Source: Paraburkholderia xenovorans LB400
GTDB lineage: Bacteria; Pseudomonadota; Gammaproteobacteria; Burkholderiales; Burkholderiaceae
Assembly: GCF_000013645.1 (NCBI RefSeq)
Contig: NC_007951.1
Coordinates: 930,001 to 994,000, forward strand
DNA length: 64,000 nt
Reading direction: 5' to 3'
The position numbers and the translations under genes are program-made. This document shows positions 16,813-25,653 of this stretch, piece by piece. Under the pieces are notes generated by a model. That model saw only the letters and a program-made list of their open reading frames with translations, was not told the DNA's origin and searched no databases. The stretch's first letter is position 1. Every line of letters begins with the position of its first letter.

Positions 16813-18603
16813 ATGGGGAAAGGTGCTCAGGTGGTCAACGAATTCGATGTGATCGTGGTGGGCGCGGGTGCCGGCGGTATGGCCGCGGCGGTCAGCGCGG
16901 CGAAGAACGGGGCGAGTGTGATTGTCATCGAAAAGGACAAGGTACTCGGCGGGACGACTGCGCGCTCGGGCGGCGTGCTGTGGATTCCGTGTCATCCGTT
17001 CTCGCAGCAGAGCCCTGCCGAAGATTCGATCGAGAACGCCACGACCTACCTTCGTCATGAGGCGGGGCGATACTTCAATGCGGAGAAGGTGCAGGCGTTT
17101 CTTCACAACGGGCCGCGCATGGTCGACTGGTTCCAGCGCGAAACCGACGTGAAGTTCGTCTCCGTGCCGGAGTTCTCGGACTACCATCCGGATGCGGCCG
17201 GCGGTCTGCCCGGCGGCCGTTCGATCCTTGCCGCGCCGTTCGACGGCAGGGAGTTAGGCAAAAAGATCGAATGGCTGCGCCCGCCGCTGCGCGAGATTAC
17301 CTTCGTGGGCATGATGTTCAATGCAAGCAAGGAGATCAGCCAGTTCTTCAACGTGACACGTTCGCTGGCCTCCGCATGGTATGTGACGAAACGCCTTGTT
17401 ACGCACGCGCGCGAAATGCTGACATACGGACGCGCCATGCGCCTGACCAACGGCAATGCACTCGCTGCGCGTCTCGCGAAAAGCGCCTTCGACTGCGACA
17501 TTCCATTTCGCCTCGACACGCGTGTCGAACGTCTGCTGATGGAAGGCAGGCGCGTGGCAGGCGTCGCGGTAAATTCGGGCGGCGAAAGCATGAACCTGTA
17601 CGCCCGTACGGGCGTCATCCTCGCTGGCGGCGGGTTTCCGCAGGACGTGGAGCGTCGCAAGGCGCTATTTCCGCACGCACCGAATGGAACCGAGCATCTG
17701 TCGCCCGCGCCGGCCAGCAACACGGGTGACGGACTTCGCCTCGCTGCGAATGCCGGCGCGGCGCTCGAACTCGACCTGCCTAATGCCGCCGCCTGGATAC
17801 CCGTTTCGAAGGTGCCGTATCGCAACGGCGAGTCCGGTGTATTTCCTCATCTGATCGACCGGTACAAACCAGGCGTCATCATGGTGACGCGAAACGGACT
17901 TCGCTTTACTAACGAATCCAACTCGTATCACGACGTCGGCATGGCAATGCAGAAGGCGTGCCGGGATAGCGATGCGACAGAGGCTTTCCTGATCTGCGAT
18001 CACCGAACCTTGCGACGCTACGGCCTGGGATTCGTCAAGCCGTTTCCCATTCCGTTTGGTCCGCATCTGCGCAGCGGCTACCTGAAGCGCGGACGCACAC
18101 TAGCCGAACTGGCGGATGCGGCCGGCATCGATGCTGCGGCCTTCGAACGTACGGTCGCGACTTTCAACGAAGGAGCGGTGCATGGTGAAGACCATCAGTT
18201 CGGACGCGGCAATTCCGCGTACAACCGTTTTCTTGGCGATGCAGAACATCAGCCGAATCCTTGTGTCGCGCCGATCCAGGACGGGCCGTTCTACGCGATT
18301 CGAACAGTAATCGGCGATCTTGGCACCTTCGCCGGGATTCGCACGGATGGCTGTGCGCGGGCGCTCGATTCAAGCGGGCATGTGGTGCCCGGTTTGTACG
18401 CGGTGGGAAACGACGCCGCAAGCGTAATGGGTGGGAATTATCCGGGCGGCGGCATTACCCTGGGACCGGCGATGACCTTCGGTTTTCTCGCGGGCGAGCA
18501 CGCTGCGAAAACCGCGCGCGGCGCGCGGGAAAACGCGCTAAGTCTGGATATGCCGGTAGCCGAGGTCAGCGTGCTGGCGCGCAGCAGCGAGCAGGCGCCC
18601 TGA
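16813..18603 (+). CDS. FAD-dependent oxidoreductase, 3-ketosteroid-dehydrogenase/fumarate-reductase family
   Basis: 596 residues. An FAD Rossmann motif (VVGAGAGGMAAAVSAAKNGA, ~15-34) is followed by IEKDKVLGGTTARSGGVLWI, the FAD_binding_2 signature. The C-terminal part has GPFYAIRTVIGDLGTFAGIR and a final NYPGGGITLGPAMTFGFLAG, as in 3-ketosteroid Delta1-dehydrogenases and related flavoprotein dehydrogenases. The size matches that branch better than soluble fumarate reductases. It probably introduces a C=C bond next to a ring ketone, passing electrons to FAD. It sits between the cupin and alpha/beta hydrolase genes. A role in desaturating a cyclic ketone intermediate fits the P450 and BVMO genes elsewhere in the island; steroid as substrate is not proven. 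Confidence 0.85.
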   Translation: MGKGAQVVNEFDVIVVGAGAGGMAAAVSAAKNGASVIVIEKDKVLGGTTARSGGVLWIPCHPFSQQSPAEDSIENATTYLRHEAGRYFNAEKVQAFLHNGPRMVDWFQRETDVKFVSVPEFSDYHPDAAGGLPGGRSILAAPFDGRELGKKIEWLRPPLREITFVGMMFNASKEISQFFNVTRSLASAWYVTKRLVTHAREMLTYGRAMRLTNGNALAARLAKSAFDCDIPFRLDTRVERLLMEGRRVAGVAVNSGGESMNLYARTGVILAGGGFPQDVERRKALFPHAPNGTEHLSPAPASNTGDGLRLAANAGAALELDLPNAAAWIPVSKVPYRNGESGVFPHLIDRYKPGVIMVTRNGLRFTNESNSYHDVGMAMQKACRDSDATEAFLICDHRTLRRYGLGFVKPFPIPFGPHLRSGYLKRGRTLAELADAAGIDAAAFERTVATFNEGAVHGEDHQFGRGNSAYNRFLGDAEHQPNPCVAPIQDGPFYAIRTVIGDLGTFAGIRTDGCARALDSSGHVVPGLYAVGNDAASVMGGNYPGGGITLGPAMTFGFLAGEHAAKTARGARENALSLDMPVAEVSVLARSSEQAP

Positions 18604-18644
18604 CACCGCAAAACGGAAACGGCGTCTCGCTGAAAAGGATGCGA

Positions 18645-19598
18645 ATGGAACCCGAGCTGAAGGCGTTGATAGAACAACTAAGCCAGGCAGGGCGGCGGCC
18701 GTTCTGGCAGTGCACTGTCGACGACGCGCGCAATGCGCCGACACTGGTTAAGCGTCTCTTTCCCGATGCGCCGTCTGTCGAACGGACGCAGGACATCCGC
18801 ATTTCTTCCACGCGCGGTCATGCATTTCCGGCACGGCTCTACGTGCCGCGTGACAGGCCATGCGGCCTGATTGTCTATCTGCATGGCGGCGGCTGGGTCG
18901 TCGGTTCTGTCGACGACTATCATCCGCTCACTGCCACGATCACGGCGAGGAGCGGATTTGCCGTGTTATCGGTGGACTATCGTCTTGCTCCGGAGCACGC
19001 GTTTCCCATTCCGCTGGAAGACGCGCGTGCCGCGTTGGAATGGGCGTCGTCAGGCTCCGCCGCGGTGGCAATTGGTGCGGACGTGAATTGTCTAATCGTG
19101 ATGGGCGACAGCGCGGGAGCGAATCTGGCCACCGTCGCTGCGCGCCTGCATAACGAAAAAAATATTGATCGGCGCGTGGACGGGCAGGTGCTCGTGTATC
19201 CGGTTACAGGACATGATTTCAAAACCGCCAGCTACGACGAGTTCGCCGAAGGCAATCTGCTTACGCGAAACGACATGCAGTGGTTCTGGGATCACTACTG
19301 TCCCGAACGGGCGGCGCGCGCGAATCCTCTCGCTTCACCGCTCGAAGCGGAAGATCTGAGCATGTCGCCGCCCGCGCTCGTCATGACGGCCGGACGCGAT
19401 CCGCTACGCGACGAAGGGGAAGCTTATGGCGCACGTCTTCGGAAGGCGGGTGTCGATGTTGCAGTCGTCCGATGTGACGGGCTTGTGCACGGCTTTCTCG
19501 CGATGATCCACCAGGTCCCCGGCGCCGCAAGGGCGTTCGACAGGATCGTCGATTACATCACCCGGTTAGGCGAAGCAGTACCAGAGGCTCGACGCTAG
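18645..19598 (+). CDS. Alpha/beta hydrolase, hormone-sensitive-lipase family
   Basis: 317 residues using the ATG at 18645, which follows AAAAGGA at 5 bases; an ATG at 18639 is the alternative. HSL-family features are complete: oxyanion HGGG at 80-83, nucleophile Ser156 in GDSAG, Asp252 in GRDPLRDEG and His282 in VHGFL. It is a cytoplasmic esterase or lactonase. In a pathway with a Baeyer-Villiger monooxygenase, such an enzyme would hydrolyse the ester or lactone product. It is the last gene of the 12.9-19.6 kb operon and is followed by a rho-independent terminator. Confidence 0.9.
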   Translation: MEPELKALIEQLSQAGRRPFWQCTVDDARNAPTLVKRLFPDAPSVERTQDIRISSTRGHAFPARLYVPRDRPCGLIVYLHGGGWVVGSVDDYHPLTATITARSGFAVLSVDYRLAPEHAFPIPLEDARAALEWASSGSAAVAIGADVNCLIVMGDSAGANLATVAARLHNEKNIDRRVDGQVLVYPVTGHDFKTASYDEFAEGNLLTRNDMQWFWDHYCPERAARANPLASPLEAEDLSMSPPALVMTAGRDPLRDEGEAYGARLRKAGVDVAVVRCDGLVHGFLAMIHQVPGAARAFDRIVDYITRLGEAVPEARR

Positions 19599-20074
19599 CG
19601 CACACCTCGCATCTGCGGCATCTCCGGCGCGCATAGTCGCGCCTTTCTCCGTTTTCCACTCCCAGAAAAGCGACCAGTGCGACCGGGCAAGACCAGCGTC
19701 CTCGACGCGGTCATCTGTCATTCGGATCTGGTCCACTGTATGCGCGTATTCACCTACATATAAATGTTTGACCATTCGACCAAACAAAGATGACACTATC
19801 GACACGATCACACAAGCATCGATAGACGGGTGACACAGGCAGGCAAAGTCGCTTAGCTCAGATGGCCGATGTAATGTTCGGTCGCACCGCGCACTGGGAT
19901 TCAGGCGTGAGTGAAAGTGGGAAAGTAGAGACGAACGCCGACATCCGGTGCAGTCTGGTCGGGGCATATGACATTCACATAATAAGTTTCGCTAATCAAC
20001 CTCTGCTGCCAGACAAGGGGAACTCAATTGTGTATGCAGAAGGACAGTCAAAAAAATATATTGGAGATTATGTA
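19599..20074. other. Intergenic region upstream of the porin gene
   Basis: After the terminator no gene is supported. The porin frame stays open for 71 codons upstream of its ATG, but that stretch has no signal-peptide or porin features. A direct repeat GACCA-TTC-GACCA at 19770-19782 (reverse strand TGGTC-GAA-TGGTC) may be a regulator site. The porin promoter must lie here, but no strong hexamers stand out. Confidence 0.4.
19626..19646 (+). terminator. Rho-independent terminator after the alpha/beta hydrolase operon
   Basis: A perfect GC stem GGCGCG/CGCGCC (19626-19631 and 19638-19643) with loop CATAGT is followed by TTTCTCCGTTTT. It lies 27 bases past the hydrolase stop and would end the MFS-to-hydrolase transcript before the porin gene. 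Confidence 0.7.
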
Positions 20075-21142
20075 ATGGAAAAAAGTATCGTACTGCCGGC
20101 CGTCATCTCGGCGTTACCCATCCTCGCATGGGCTCAGAGCTCGGTTACCCTGTATGGAACTGTGGATACATCCGTTGCCTACGTCAGAGCTGCAGGGCAG
20201 GGGTCCAAAACATCGCTCGAAGACAGCGGCGAAAACGCTTCCCGATTCGGATTAATTGGCAACGAAGATCTCGGCGGCGGTCTCTCTGCAGGCTTCACGC
20301 TCGAAAGCGATATCTTCCCCAGTAGCGGGTTAGGCGGAACCACCAACACGAACAATCAGAAAAGCGGCGTCGCGACTGCCATGTTCAATCGCAGATCGTT
20401 CATCAACCTCACATCGAAAACATACGGTGAACTGCGCTTGGGGCGCGACTACTCGCCGTCCTATTGGAACGTAGCAAAATACGACCCCTTTGTACACGAA
20501 GGAATCGGGAGCGCGGCGGTCAGGGATCTGACAGACACGGGCATTACGGGCGTGCGTACGTCGAACACGGCGTTCTATCTCACGCCAGATACGTTAGGCG
20601 GCTTTTTTGGCGAGGTCGCATACGGTCTGGGTAACAACCCGCAGAACTTACCCGATGGCACCGGCCATGACGGCAACTACGCAGGATTCCGGGTCGGCTA
20701 TATCGGGCACGGAGCGAACGTGGCGATTGCGGGCGGCAAGACGACCTATCTGGCAGGCGACGTCCGGGTGCTCAACTTCGGTGGCACTTACAACTTCAAT
20801 ATTTTCACTGTCTACGGTTTTTACCAGCAGGCCGAAGTCGGCGGAACGGCTTCGCAGACGCAGTCGACCATTCTCCTTGGGGGAATGGTTCCGGTCGGCG
20901 TGAATGCGGTGCGCTTCTCGGCGATCGAACAACACATTCATGGCGATTCTTCGCTTGACTCTCAACAACTGGCGATAGGCTACGTCTACAACCTTTCCAA
21001 GCGCACCTCGCTATATGCGACCTACGCATTTCTCAACAACCATAAGAATGCCAAGGGCGGATTACAGGAAACGTCGATTCTGGCACCGCAGCCGGGTGGC
21101 AACGTCAACGGTGTGCAACTGGGTATCAGCACATTGTTCTGA
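20075..21142 (+). CDS. Gram-negative trimeric porin (Burkholderia OmpC-like)
   Basis: 355 residues from the ATG at 20075, preceded by TTGGAGAT. The signal peptide runs EKSIVLPAVISALPILAWA, with mature start QSSVTLYGTVDTSVAYV, the standard opening of Burkholderiales porins. Loop 3/constriction features include GELRLGRDYSPSYWN, and RRSFINLTSKTYG is family-typical. The protein ends in a beta strand with a terminal Phe (NGVQLGISTLF), the outer-membrane assembly signal. It is an outer-membrane 16-strand channel. Its position inside the catabolic island suggests substrate-linked uptake across the outer membrane. It is a stand-alone gene between a terminator and an SDR gene 52 bases downstream. Confidence 0.9.
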   Translation: MEKSIVLPAVISALPILAWAQSSVTLYGTVDTSVAYVRAAGQGSKTSLEDSGENASRFGLIGNEDLGGGLSAGFTLESDIFPSSGLGGTTNTNNQKSGVATAMFNRRSFINLTSKTYGELRLGRDYSPSYWNVAKYDPFVHEGIGSAAVRDLTDTGITGVRTSNTAFYLTPDTLGGFFGEVAYGLGNNPQNLPDGTGHDGNYAGFRVGYIGHGANVAIAGGKTTYLAGDVRVLNFGGTYNFNIFTVYGFYQQAEVGGTASQTQSTILLGGMVPVGVNAVRFSAIEQHIHGDSSLDSQQLAIGYVYNLSKRTSLYATYAFLNNHKNAKGGLQETSILAPQPGGNVNGVQLGISTLF

Positions 21143-21194
21143 GTCGGCGAGCCGGCCACGGGGTGCACGTTTCGCGCGTATCGGAGGAATATCG

Positions 21195-22040
21195 ATGAAT
21201 CAGGATTTTTTTCTGCAGAGCAAGGTTGCGGCCATTACCGGAGCGGCGGGCGGCCTCGGCACGGGTATCGCAAAGCGGCTTGCCGGACTGGGCGCGAGTG
21301 TTGCGTTGCTTGAGCCGGGAATCGAACGTCTCGTCTCGCTCGCGAGCGAACTGACAGATTCCGGAGCAACCGTGTTGAACGTTGCGTGTAATGTCACCGA
21401 TGCCGCATCGACACGTTACGCTGCCGCACAGGTGTTGTCGAGCTTCGGGCGCATCGACGTGCTGGTCAATAACGCAGGTGTTCTGGCTCGTCCATCGGCG
21501 CTCGAAAGCATATCGCTCGAGGACTGGGATCGCAGCCTCGCGGTGAATCTGACAGGTGCATTGCTGTGCACGGCAAGCTTCGGTGCGGCAATGCTCGAAG
21601 CGGGGGCAGGCAGCATCGTTAATATTGCTTCGATCGCGGCGTACAGCCCAAACACGTCCGTTGCCTACAGCGTCAGCAAGGCGGGACTACTGGCACTGAC
21701 GCGTCACACGGCAGTGGAGTGGGCGCCGCGAGGCATACGTGCAAACTCTGTGAGCCCGGGATTCATTCGCACGCCGCTTTCGGAAGTTCACTACGCCAAT
21801 CCCGATCTGTTGCAACTTCGCACGCAAGCGACGCCCGTCAGACGTCTTGGCACCGTCGATGACGTCGCCGCAATCGTCGGCTTTCTGGCGAGTCCTGCAA
21901 GCGCCTTCATCAACGGAGAGGACATCGTCGCCGATGGCGGATTTCTGAATACCGCACTTATGCATGTGCACGATCCGGCACAACAGTACGGCGGCACGCA
22001 TCAAGCCGATCTGAGTGCATTTGCGCGGCTTGGACGTTGA
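21195..22040 (+). CDS. Classical SDR oxidoreductase (paralogue of the one at 9680)
   Basis: 281 residues from the ATG at 21195 (ribosome site GGAGGAAT). Motifs: TGAAGGLG (15-22), NNAG, catalytic Ser146, Tyr158 and Lys162, PGFIRTPLS, and ADGGFLNTALM. It shares with the SDR at 9680 the same order of unusual features: RHTAVEWAPRGIRANSVSPG, FINGEDIVADGGF, and a C-terminal tail with QQYGGTHQADL. Gene duplication inside the island is therefore likely, with the two acting on successive or stereoisomeric alcohols. Only 30 bases separate it from the flavin reductase gene, so they are probably co-transcribed. Confidence 0.9.
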   Translation: MNQDFFLQSKVAAITGAAGGLGTGIAKRLAGLGASVALLEPGIERLVSLASELTDSGATVLNVACNVTDAASTRYAAAQVLSSFGRIDVLVNNAGVLARPSALESISLEDWDRSLAVNLTGALLCTASFGAAMLEAGAGSIVNIASIAAYSPNTSVAYSVSKAGLLALTRHTAVEWAPRGIRANSVSPGFIRTPLSEVHYANPDLLQLRTQATPVRRLGTVDDVAAIVGFLASPASAFINGEDIVADGGFLNTALMHVHDPAQQYGGTHQADLSAFARLGR

Positions 22041-22070
22041 ACGCGAGTTTTCCTTATCAATGGAGAGGTC

Positions 22071-22589
22071 ATGAAAGACGAAGATAGAAAAACAGTGCGA
22101 GCGGTCCCGGACACGCGCAGTTTCCGGCGGGCGCTCGGCTGTTTTCCGACCGGCGTGACGATCGTGACTACCGCCGATTCATCGGGGATTCCGGCAGGCC
22201 TCACCTGCAATTCGTTCGGCTCCGTGTCGCTCGAGCCACCATTGATCACGTGGAGTCTGCGTGCGACAAGCCGCTCGGCAGCAGTGTTCCGCCGCGCACG
22301 CGCTTTCGCGGTCAACGTTCTGGCGGAAACGCAAAATCCTCTCGCGGTCCGTTTCGCCGACAGTTCGATTCCGGACAAATTCGCAACCGTGCCGACGCGT
22401 CCCGGTCTGCGCAACATTCCGCTGATCGAAGATTGCGTTGCCTACTTCGAATGCGTGACCTGTACTGAACTCGATGTCGGTGACCACGTGCTTTTCATCG
22501 GCAACGTCGAACGTTTCAGCTACAGGGGACAGGACTCGCCACTCGTTTTCTGCAAAGGCAATTACGCGGTGACCGCGGCGTGGCGCTGA
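22071..22589 (+). CDS. Flavin reductase (HpaC-like, FMN-binding split barrel)
   Basis: 172 residues. The split-barrel signature is clear: RRALGCFPTGVTIVTTADSS, then GLTCNSFGSVSLEPPLITWS, then AFAVNVLAETQNPLAVRFA, ending with GDHVLFIGNVERFSYRG. Such enzymes reduce free FMN or FAD with NAD(P)H and hand it to a two-component monooxygenase. No matching flavin-dependent hydroxylase component is visible in this window; the Baeyer-Villiger enzyme here is self-sufficient. Its partner may lie elsewhere, or it may supply another flavoprotein. It follows an SDR gene by 30 bases and precedes the amidohydrolase by 84. Confidence 0.85.
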   Translation: MKDEDRKTVRAVPDTRSFRRALGCFPTGVTIVTTADSSGIPAGLTCNSFGSVSLEPPLITWSLRATSRSAAVFRRARAFAVNVLAETQNPLAVRFADSSIPDKFATVPTRPGLRNIPLIEDCVAYFECVTCTELDVGDHVLFIGNVERFSYRGQDSPLVFCKGNYAVTAAWR

Positions 22590-22639
22590 GGTCGCCATAG
22601 CGCGAAACGAACGGTTGACAACAGGATGGCGATGTCTAG

Positions 22640-22654
22640 AATGGTTTTACCATT
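22640..22654. promoter_or_regulatory. Palindromic operator of FadR/GntR type
   Basis: AATGGTTTTACCATT is a perfect inverted repeat (AATGGT/ACCATT) with a TTT centre. It matches the TGGTNNNACCA core bound by FadR-family GntR regulators such as PdhR and LldR. It lies 19 bases before the amidohydrolase ATG at 22674. The FadR-type regulator at 28908 is the obvious candidate to bind it; that link is inference. Confidence 0.55.
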
Positions 22655-22673
22655 ATATCAGTGGAGGCGAAAG

Positions 22674-23906
22674 ATGGAGGCGATTGAAGTCAACAGTGCC
22701 AATGAATGGCGCACGATGACGCCTGGTGTCGAAGGATGGTCGCATACCGCGCGCCGCTCCGACCCGAACAAGTATTTCATGGTGTCGTGCGACGATCACG
22801 CGAACGAGCCACCTACGCTGTGGGTGGAGCGCATGGATGCGAAATATCGTGAGCGCCTGCCGCGGGTGTGGGTCGACGAGCATGGCGTGCAGTGGCGCCA
22901 GAGCGAAGGCCAGCAGAAGCCGGACCGTCTCGTTCTGGCCGCGCTCGAGGGTGAGGACGCCGCGCGCGCCAAAGCGGGCGCGAATGTCGAGCAGCGTCTG
23001 AAAGACCTCGATATGGACGGCATCGACGCAGAACTCGTTTTCCCGAACAAGGGGCTTGCGATGTGGTCGACCCCCGATCCCGTATTCGCGTCAGCCCAGT
23101 GCAAGGTCTACAACGACTGGGCGTGGGAAACGTATGGGTCGCACGTCGATCGTTGCTCGCCTGTGGCGACGATTTCGACCGGCGACCTGGAAGGTTCGAT
23201 CGTGGAAGTTCAAAGGGCCGCTGCCATGGGGTTCCGGAGCGTGAATATTCCATGCAAACCCATTTACGGCCCGCACGACGTCAATCACGTGAATTACAAC
23301 CTTCCTCATTTTGATCCGCTGTGGGCCGCGATCGAGGAAACGGGTATGCCCGTCACGATTCACATTTCGACGGGCAAGGACCCACGTACGTCACGCGGAC
23401 CGGGTGGCGCGCTCGTCAATTATTTCGCGCACGCATTTTCGCCGGTGTTCGAGCCAATTGCGAACCTGTGCGCCTCCGGCGTGCTGGACCGGTTTCCCAG
23501 GCTGCATTTTTCGTTGATCGAAACCGGAGTGGGCTGGATTCCATGGATGCTCGACACGATGGACGAAGTCTACAAAAAGCATCATTTCTGGGTGAAGCCA
23601 AAGCTGAAGCATGGACTGCCGAGCGACTACTTCCGTCGGCATTTTTCAGCCACGTTCTCTGAAGATCCCTCGGGCGTGGCGCTTTGCGAGACGCTCGGCC
23701 TCGAAGGCAATTTCCTGTGGGCAAGCGACTATCCGCATCACGAGGGAACGTGGCCGCATTCGTCGGAAGCGATCGAGCGTCAGATGGGAACCCTGCGCGA
23801 CGGCACGCGCGCACAGATTCTCGGCCTGAATGCGGCGCGGATTTTCCACTTTCCGGTTCCGCCGCGCTATCAGGCGACGCAGGCGCAAACCGGTCTCACG
23901 CAATGA
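22674..23906 (+). CDS. Amidohydrolase, ACMSD-like (Amidohydro_2)
   Basis: 410 residues from the ATG at 22674 with the ribosome site GTGGAGG; an upstream ATG at 22626 would span the operator and is rejected. It has the metal-dependent TIM-barrel features of the decarboxylase/hydrolase branch: the opening VSCDDHANEPPTLWVERM with the D-x-H pair, a middle GMPVTIHISTGKD, and the family-typical end LWASDYPHHEGTWPHS. Members decarboxylate or hydrolyse carboxylated ring or chain intermediates in the cytoplasm. It is followed 46 bases later by the thiolase-like gene, so it begins an operon that runs to the second ACS transporter. Confidence 0.85.
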   Translation: MEAIEVNSANEWRTMTPGVEGWSHTARRSDPNKYFMVSCDDHANEPPTLWVERMDAKYRERLPRVWVDEHGVQWRQSEGQQKPDRLVLAALEGEDAARAKAGANVEQRLKDLDMDGIDAELVFPNKGLAMWSTPDPVFASAQCKVYNDWAWETYGSHVDRCSPVATISTGDLEGSIVEVQRAAAMGFRSVNIPCKPIYGPHDVNHVNYNLPHFDPLWAAIEETGMPVTIHISTGKDPRTSRGPGGALVNYFAHAFSPVFEPIANLCASGVLDRFPRLHFSLIETGVGWIPWMLDTMDEVYKKHHFWVKPKLKHGLPSDYFRRHFSATFSEDPSGVALCETLGLEGNFLWASDYPHHEGTWPHSSEAIERQMGTLRDGTRAQILGLNAARIFHFPVPPRYQATQAQTGLTQ

Positions 23907-23952
23907 CGCCGGCGACAACGCCGAAATATTCATCCGGAACAGGAGTCGATTT

Positions 23953-25146
23953 GTGAACGGCAACGTGGCTGTCATGGGGGCGAGCGCGATCCCGATCGGG
24001 CGACACCAGTCGGATCCGAACGGGCCGTTACAGACGCTCGAACACGAGATCCTCGCGAAGCTGGTGGTTCAGGCTGCGCGCGATGCACACATCGAGAAGG
24101 ATGACATCGGCGGTCTCGTGTTCACCTCGCCGAGGACCTACACGCGGCAAAAATATCTGCATACATTCATGGCCAATTACTTGCGGTTGCCGTGCGACGG
24201 CACCGTCATGGAAGTGATGGGGAACGGCATGACGGCCGCGCTCGCGTTCGACGAAGCGGCGAACCAGATCAGGCTCGGGCGGGCGAAAGTCGTGCTGGCG
24301 CTCGGGATCAACATGGAGTCGGCGATCTCGTCTACCGAGCATGCAATGAGCAGCATGCGTGCGACGGGCGACATCGATTTTCACGCCACCGCCGGATTCA
24401 TTCCTATCTCCTGGTATGCGATGGATGCCACGCGGTACATGTATCAATACGGCGCGACGCGTGAGCAGATTGCGTCTGTGGCCGTCAAGAACCGGTATCA
24501 CGCTTCGCTCAATCCGCTCGCGCAATACCGTAAGCCCATTTCTCTCGAAGACGTGCTCGCGCAGCGTCCGATCGTTGAGCCGCTCGGGCTCTACGAAGTT
24601 CCTCCACGGGGGGACGGCGCGGCCTGCATCGTACTAGCTTCGGAAGAGGTGGCGAGGAGCACGGGTCGGCCCTACGCGCTGCTGCGCGGCCGCGGCTTCC
24701 ATCACGAGGGGGCGCATCAGATCAGCGAGGTGCCGAACGACATGATCGAGTTCAACGCGGCCGTGCGAGCCGGCGCTGCAGCCTATCGCGAGGCGGGCAT
24801 CGAGGCGCGCGATATCGACATCGCCGAGGTCTACGCGCCGTGCACGATCGTCGAGGTGATCGTGAGCGAAGCGCTCGGTTTCTTCGCTCGCGGCGAAGGC
24901 GCGGCGGCCGCGGCGGCGAAAGAAACGACGCTTGGCGGTCGTATTCCGATTTCGACCTCGGGCGGTCTCACATCGCGCGGACATCCCGCTCTGGTGACCT
25001 CACTCTATAACGTTGTCGAACTGGTCGATCAGTTGCTGAACCGTGCAGGCGAACGGCAAGTCACAGACGCCCGCTGGGGACTGACAACTGGCGAACTCGG
25101 CAACTACAACGCGGCGCTCGTTCACGTGCTGGAGGCGATCCGATGA
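23953..25146 (+). CDS. Thiolase-like protein lacking the nucleophilic Cys (SCP2-thiolase/Ltp2-like)
   Basis: 397 residues from a GTG at 23953 with AGGAG seven bases before it. It has the thiolase fold: GGLVFTSPRTYTRQKYLHTF, the helix VMEVMGNGMTAALAFDEAAN, and the C-terminal GGLTSRGHPALVTSLYNVVE with its conserved GHP. The position of the active Cys in classical thiolases (CASG) reads GNGM here. Loss of this Cys is known in lipid-transfer-protein-like thiolases such as Ltp2, which act as retro-aldolases with a DUF35 partner. The next gene is exactly such a DUF35 protein and overlaps by an ATGA. A C-C cleaving retro-aldolase acting on a CoA ester is the best guess. Confidence 0.85.
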   Translation: MNGNVAVMGASAIPIGRHQSDPNGPLQTLEHEILAKLVVQAARDAHIEKDDIGGLVFTSPRTYTRQKYLHTFMANYLRLPCDGTVMEVMGNGMTAALAFDEAANQIRLGRAKVVLALGINMESAISSTEHAMSSMRATGDIDFHATAGFIPISWYAMDATRYMYQYGATREQIASVAVKNRYHASLNPLAQYRKPISLEDVLAQRPIVEPLGLYEVPPRGDGAACIVLASEEVARSTGRPYALLRGRGFHHEGAHQISEVPNDMIEFNAAVRAGAAAYREAGIEARDIDIAEVYAPCTIVEVIVSEALGFFARGEGAAAAAAKETTLGGRIPISTSGGLTSRGHPALVTSLYNVVELVDQLLNRAGERQVTDARWGLTTGELGNYNAALVHVLEAIR

Positions 25147-25565
25147 ACCTCACTACCATTTTGATGCCGCGCGAGCGGGCATATCCGCCGCGTGTCTCGG
25201 CATTTACGGAGCCGTACTGGAAGGCTCTGTCGGACGGTCGTCTGATCACCACATTCTGCACGCGCTGCAGTAAGCCGACATTTGTGCCGAAACCGGTCTG
25301 CCCACATTGCTGGAGCGACGACATGCGTTGGGCGGATCTGTGCACGACCGGCACCCTGTACTCGTGGACGCGCGTGTATTCCGCGCCGAGCGCCTTCGTG
25401 GAGGAAGCGCCGTTCACGCTCGGAATCGTTGATCTGGATGTGGGGTTGCGACTGGCGTGCCGTCTGCACGGCGCGGAGCATCAGGACGTCGCGCCCGGCA
25501 TGCCGGTCCGGATGGCGGCGTTGAGCTATCTCGACGGTCCCATGCTGGCCGCGGTGCCGAGGTGA
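25143..25565 (+). CDS. DUF35/OB-fold protein with rubredoxin-like zinc ribbon
   Basis: 140 residues. A zinc ribbon with four Cys (C39, C42, C53, C56; pattern CTRC...CPHC) is followed by an OB fold (GTLYSWTRVYSAPSAFVEEA, then FTLGIVDLDVGLRLACRL). DUF35 proteins associate tightly with thiolase-like enzymes: ChsH2 with Ltp2 in steroid side-chain degradation, and acetoacetyl-CoA thiolase complexes in archaea. The start ATG overlaps the stop of the thiolase-like gene, implying a stoichiometric complex. No enzyme activity is expected from this subunit alone. Confidence 0.9.
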   Translation: MNLTTILMPRERAYPPRVSAFTEPYWKALSDGRLITTFCTRCSKPTFVPKPVCPHCWSDDMRWADLCTTGTLYSWTRVYSAPSAFVEEAPFTLGIVDLDVGLRLACRLHGAEHQDVAPGMPVRMAALSYLDGPMLAAVPR

Positions 25566-25653
25566 TGCGCGAGTCGCACGGCTGGCAACGGAAACGTCAC
25601 ACACCGGGCGAGAGCCGATTGCCTGCGAGATTCAATTCAAACTGGAGACTGTC

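Noticed and set aside
19847..19900. tRNA-like start (TTAGCTCAGATGG)
   Set aside because: No anticodon or T-arm follows at the right distance; a chance match to the D-arm consensus.
19862..20074. N-terminal extension of the porin frame
   Set aside because: The 71 codons upstream of the ATG lack signal-peptide features, whereas the ATG at 20075 is followed by a perfect signal peptide and has a ribosome site.
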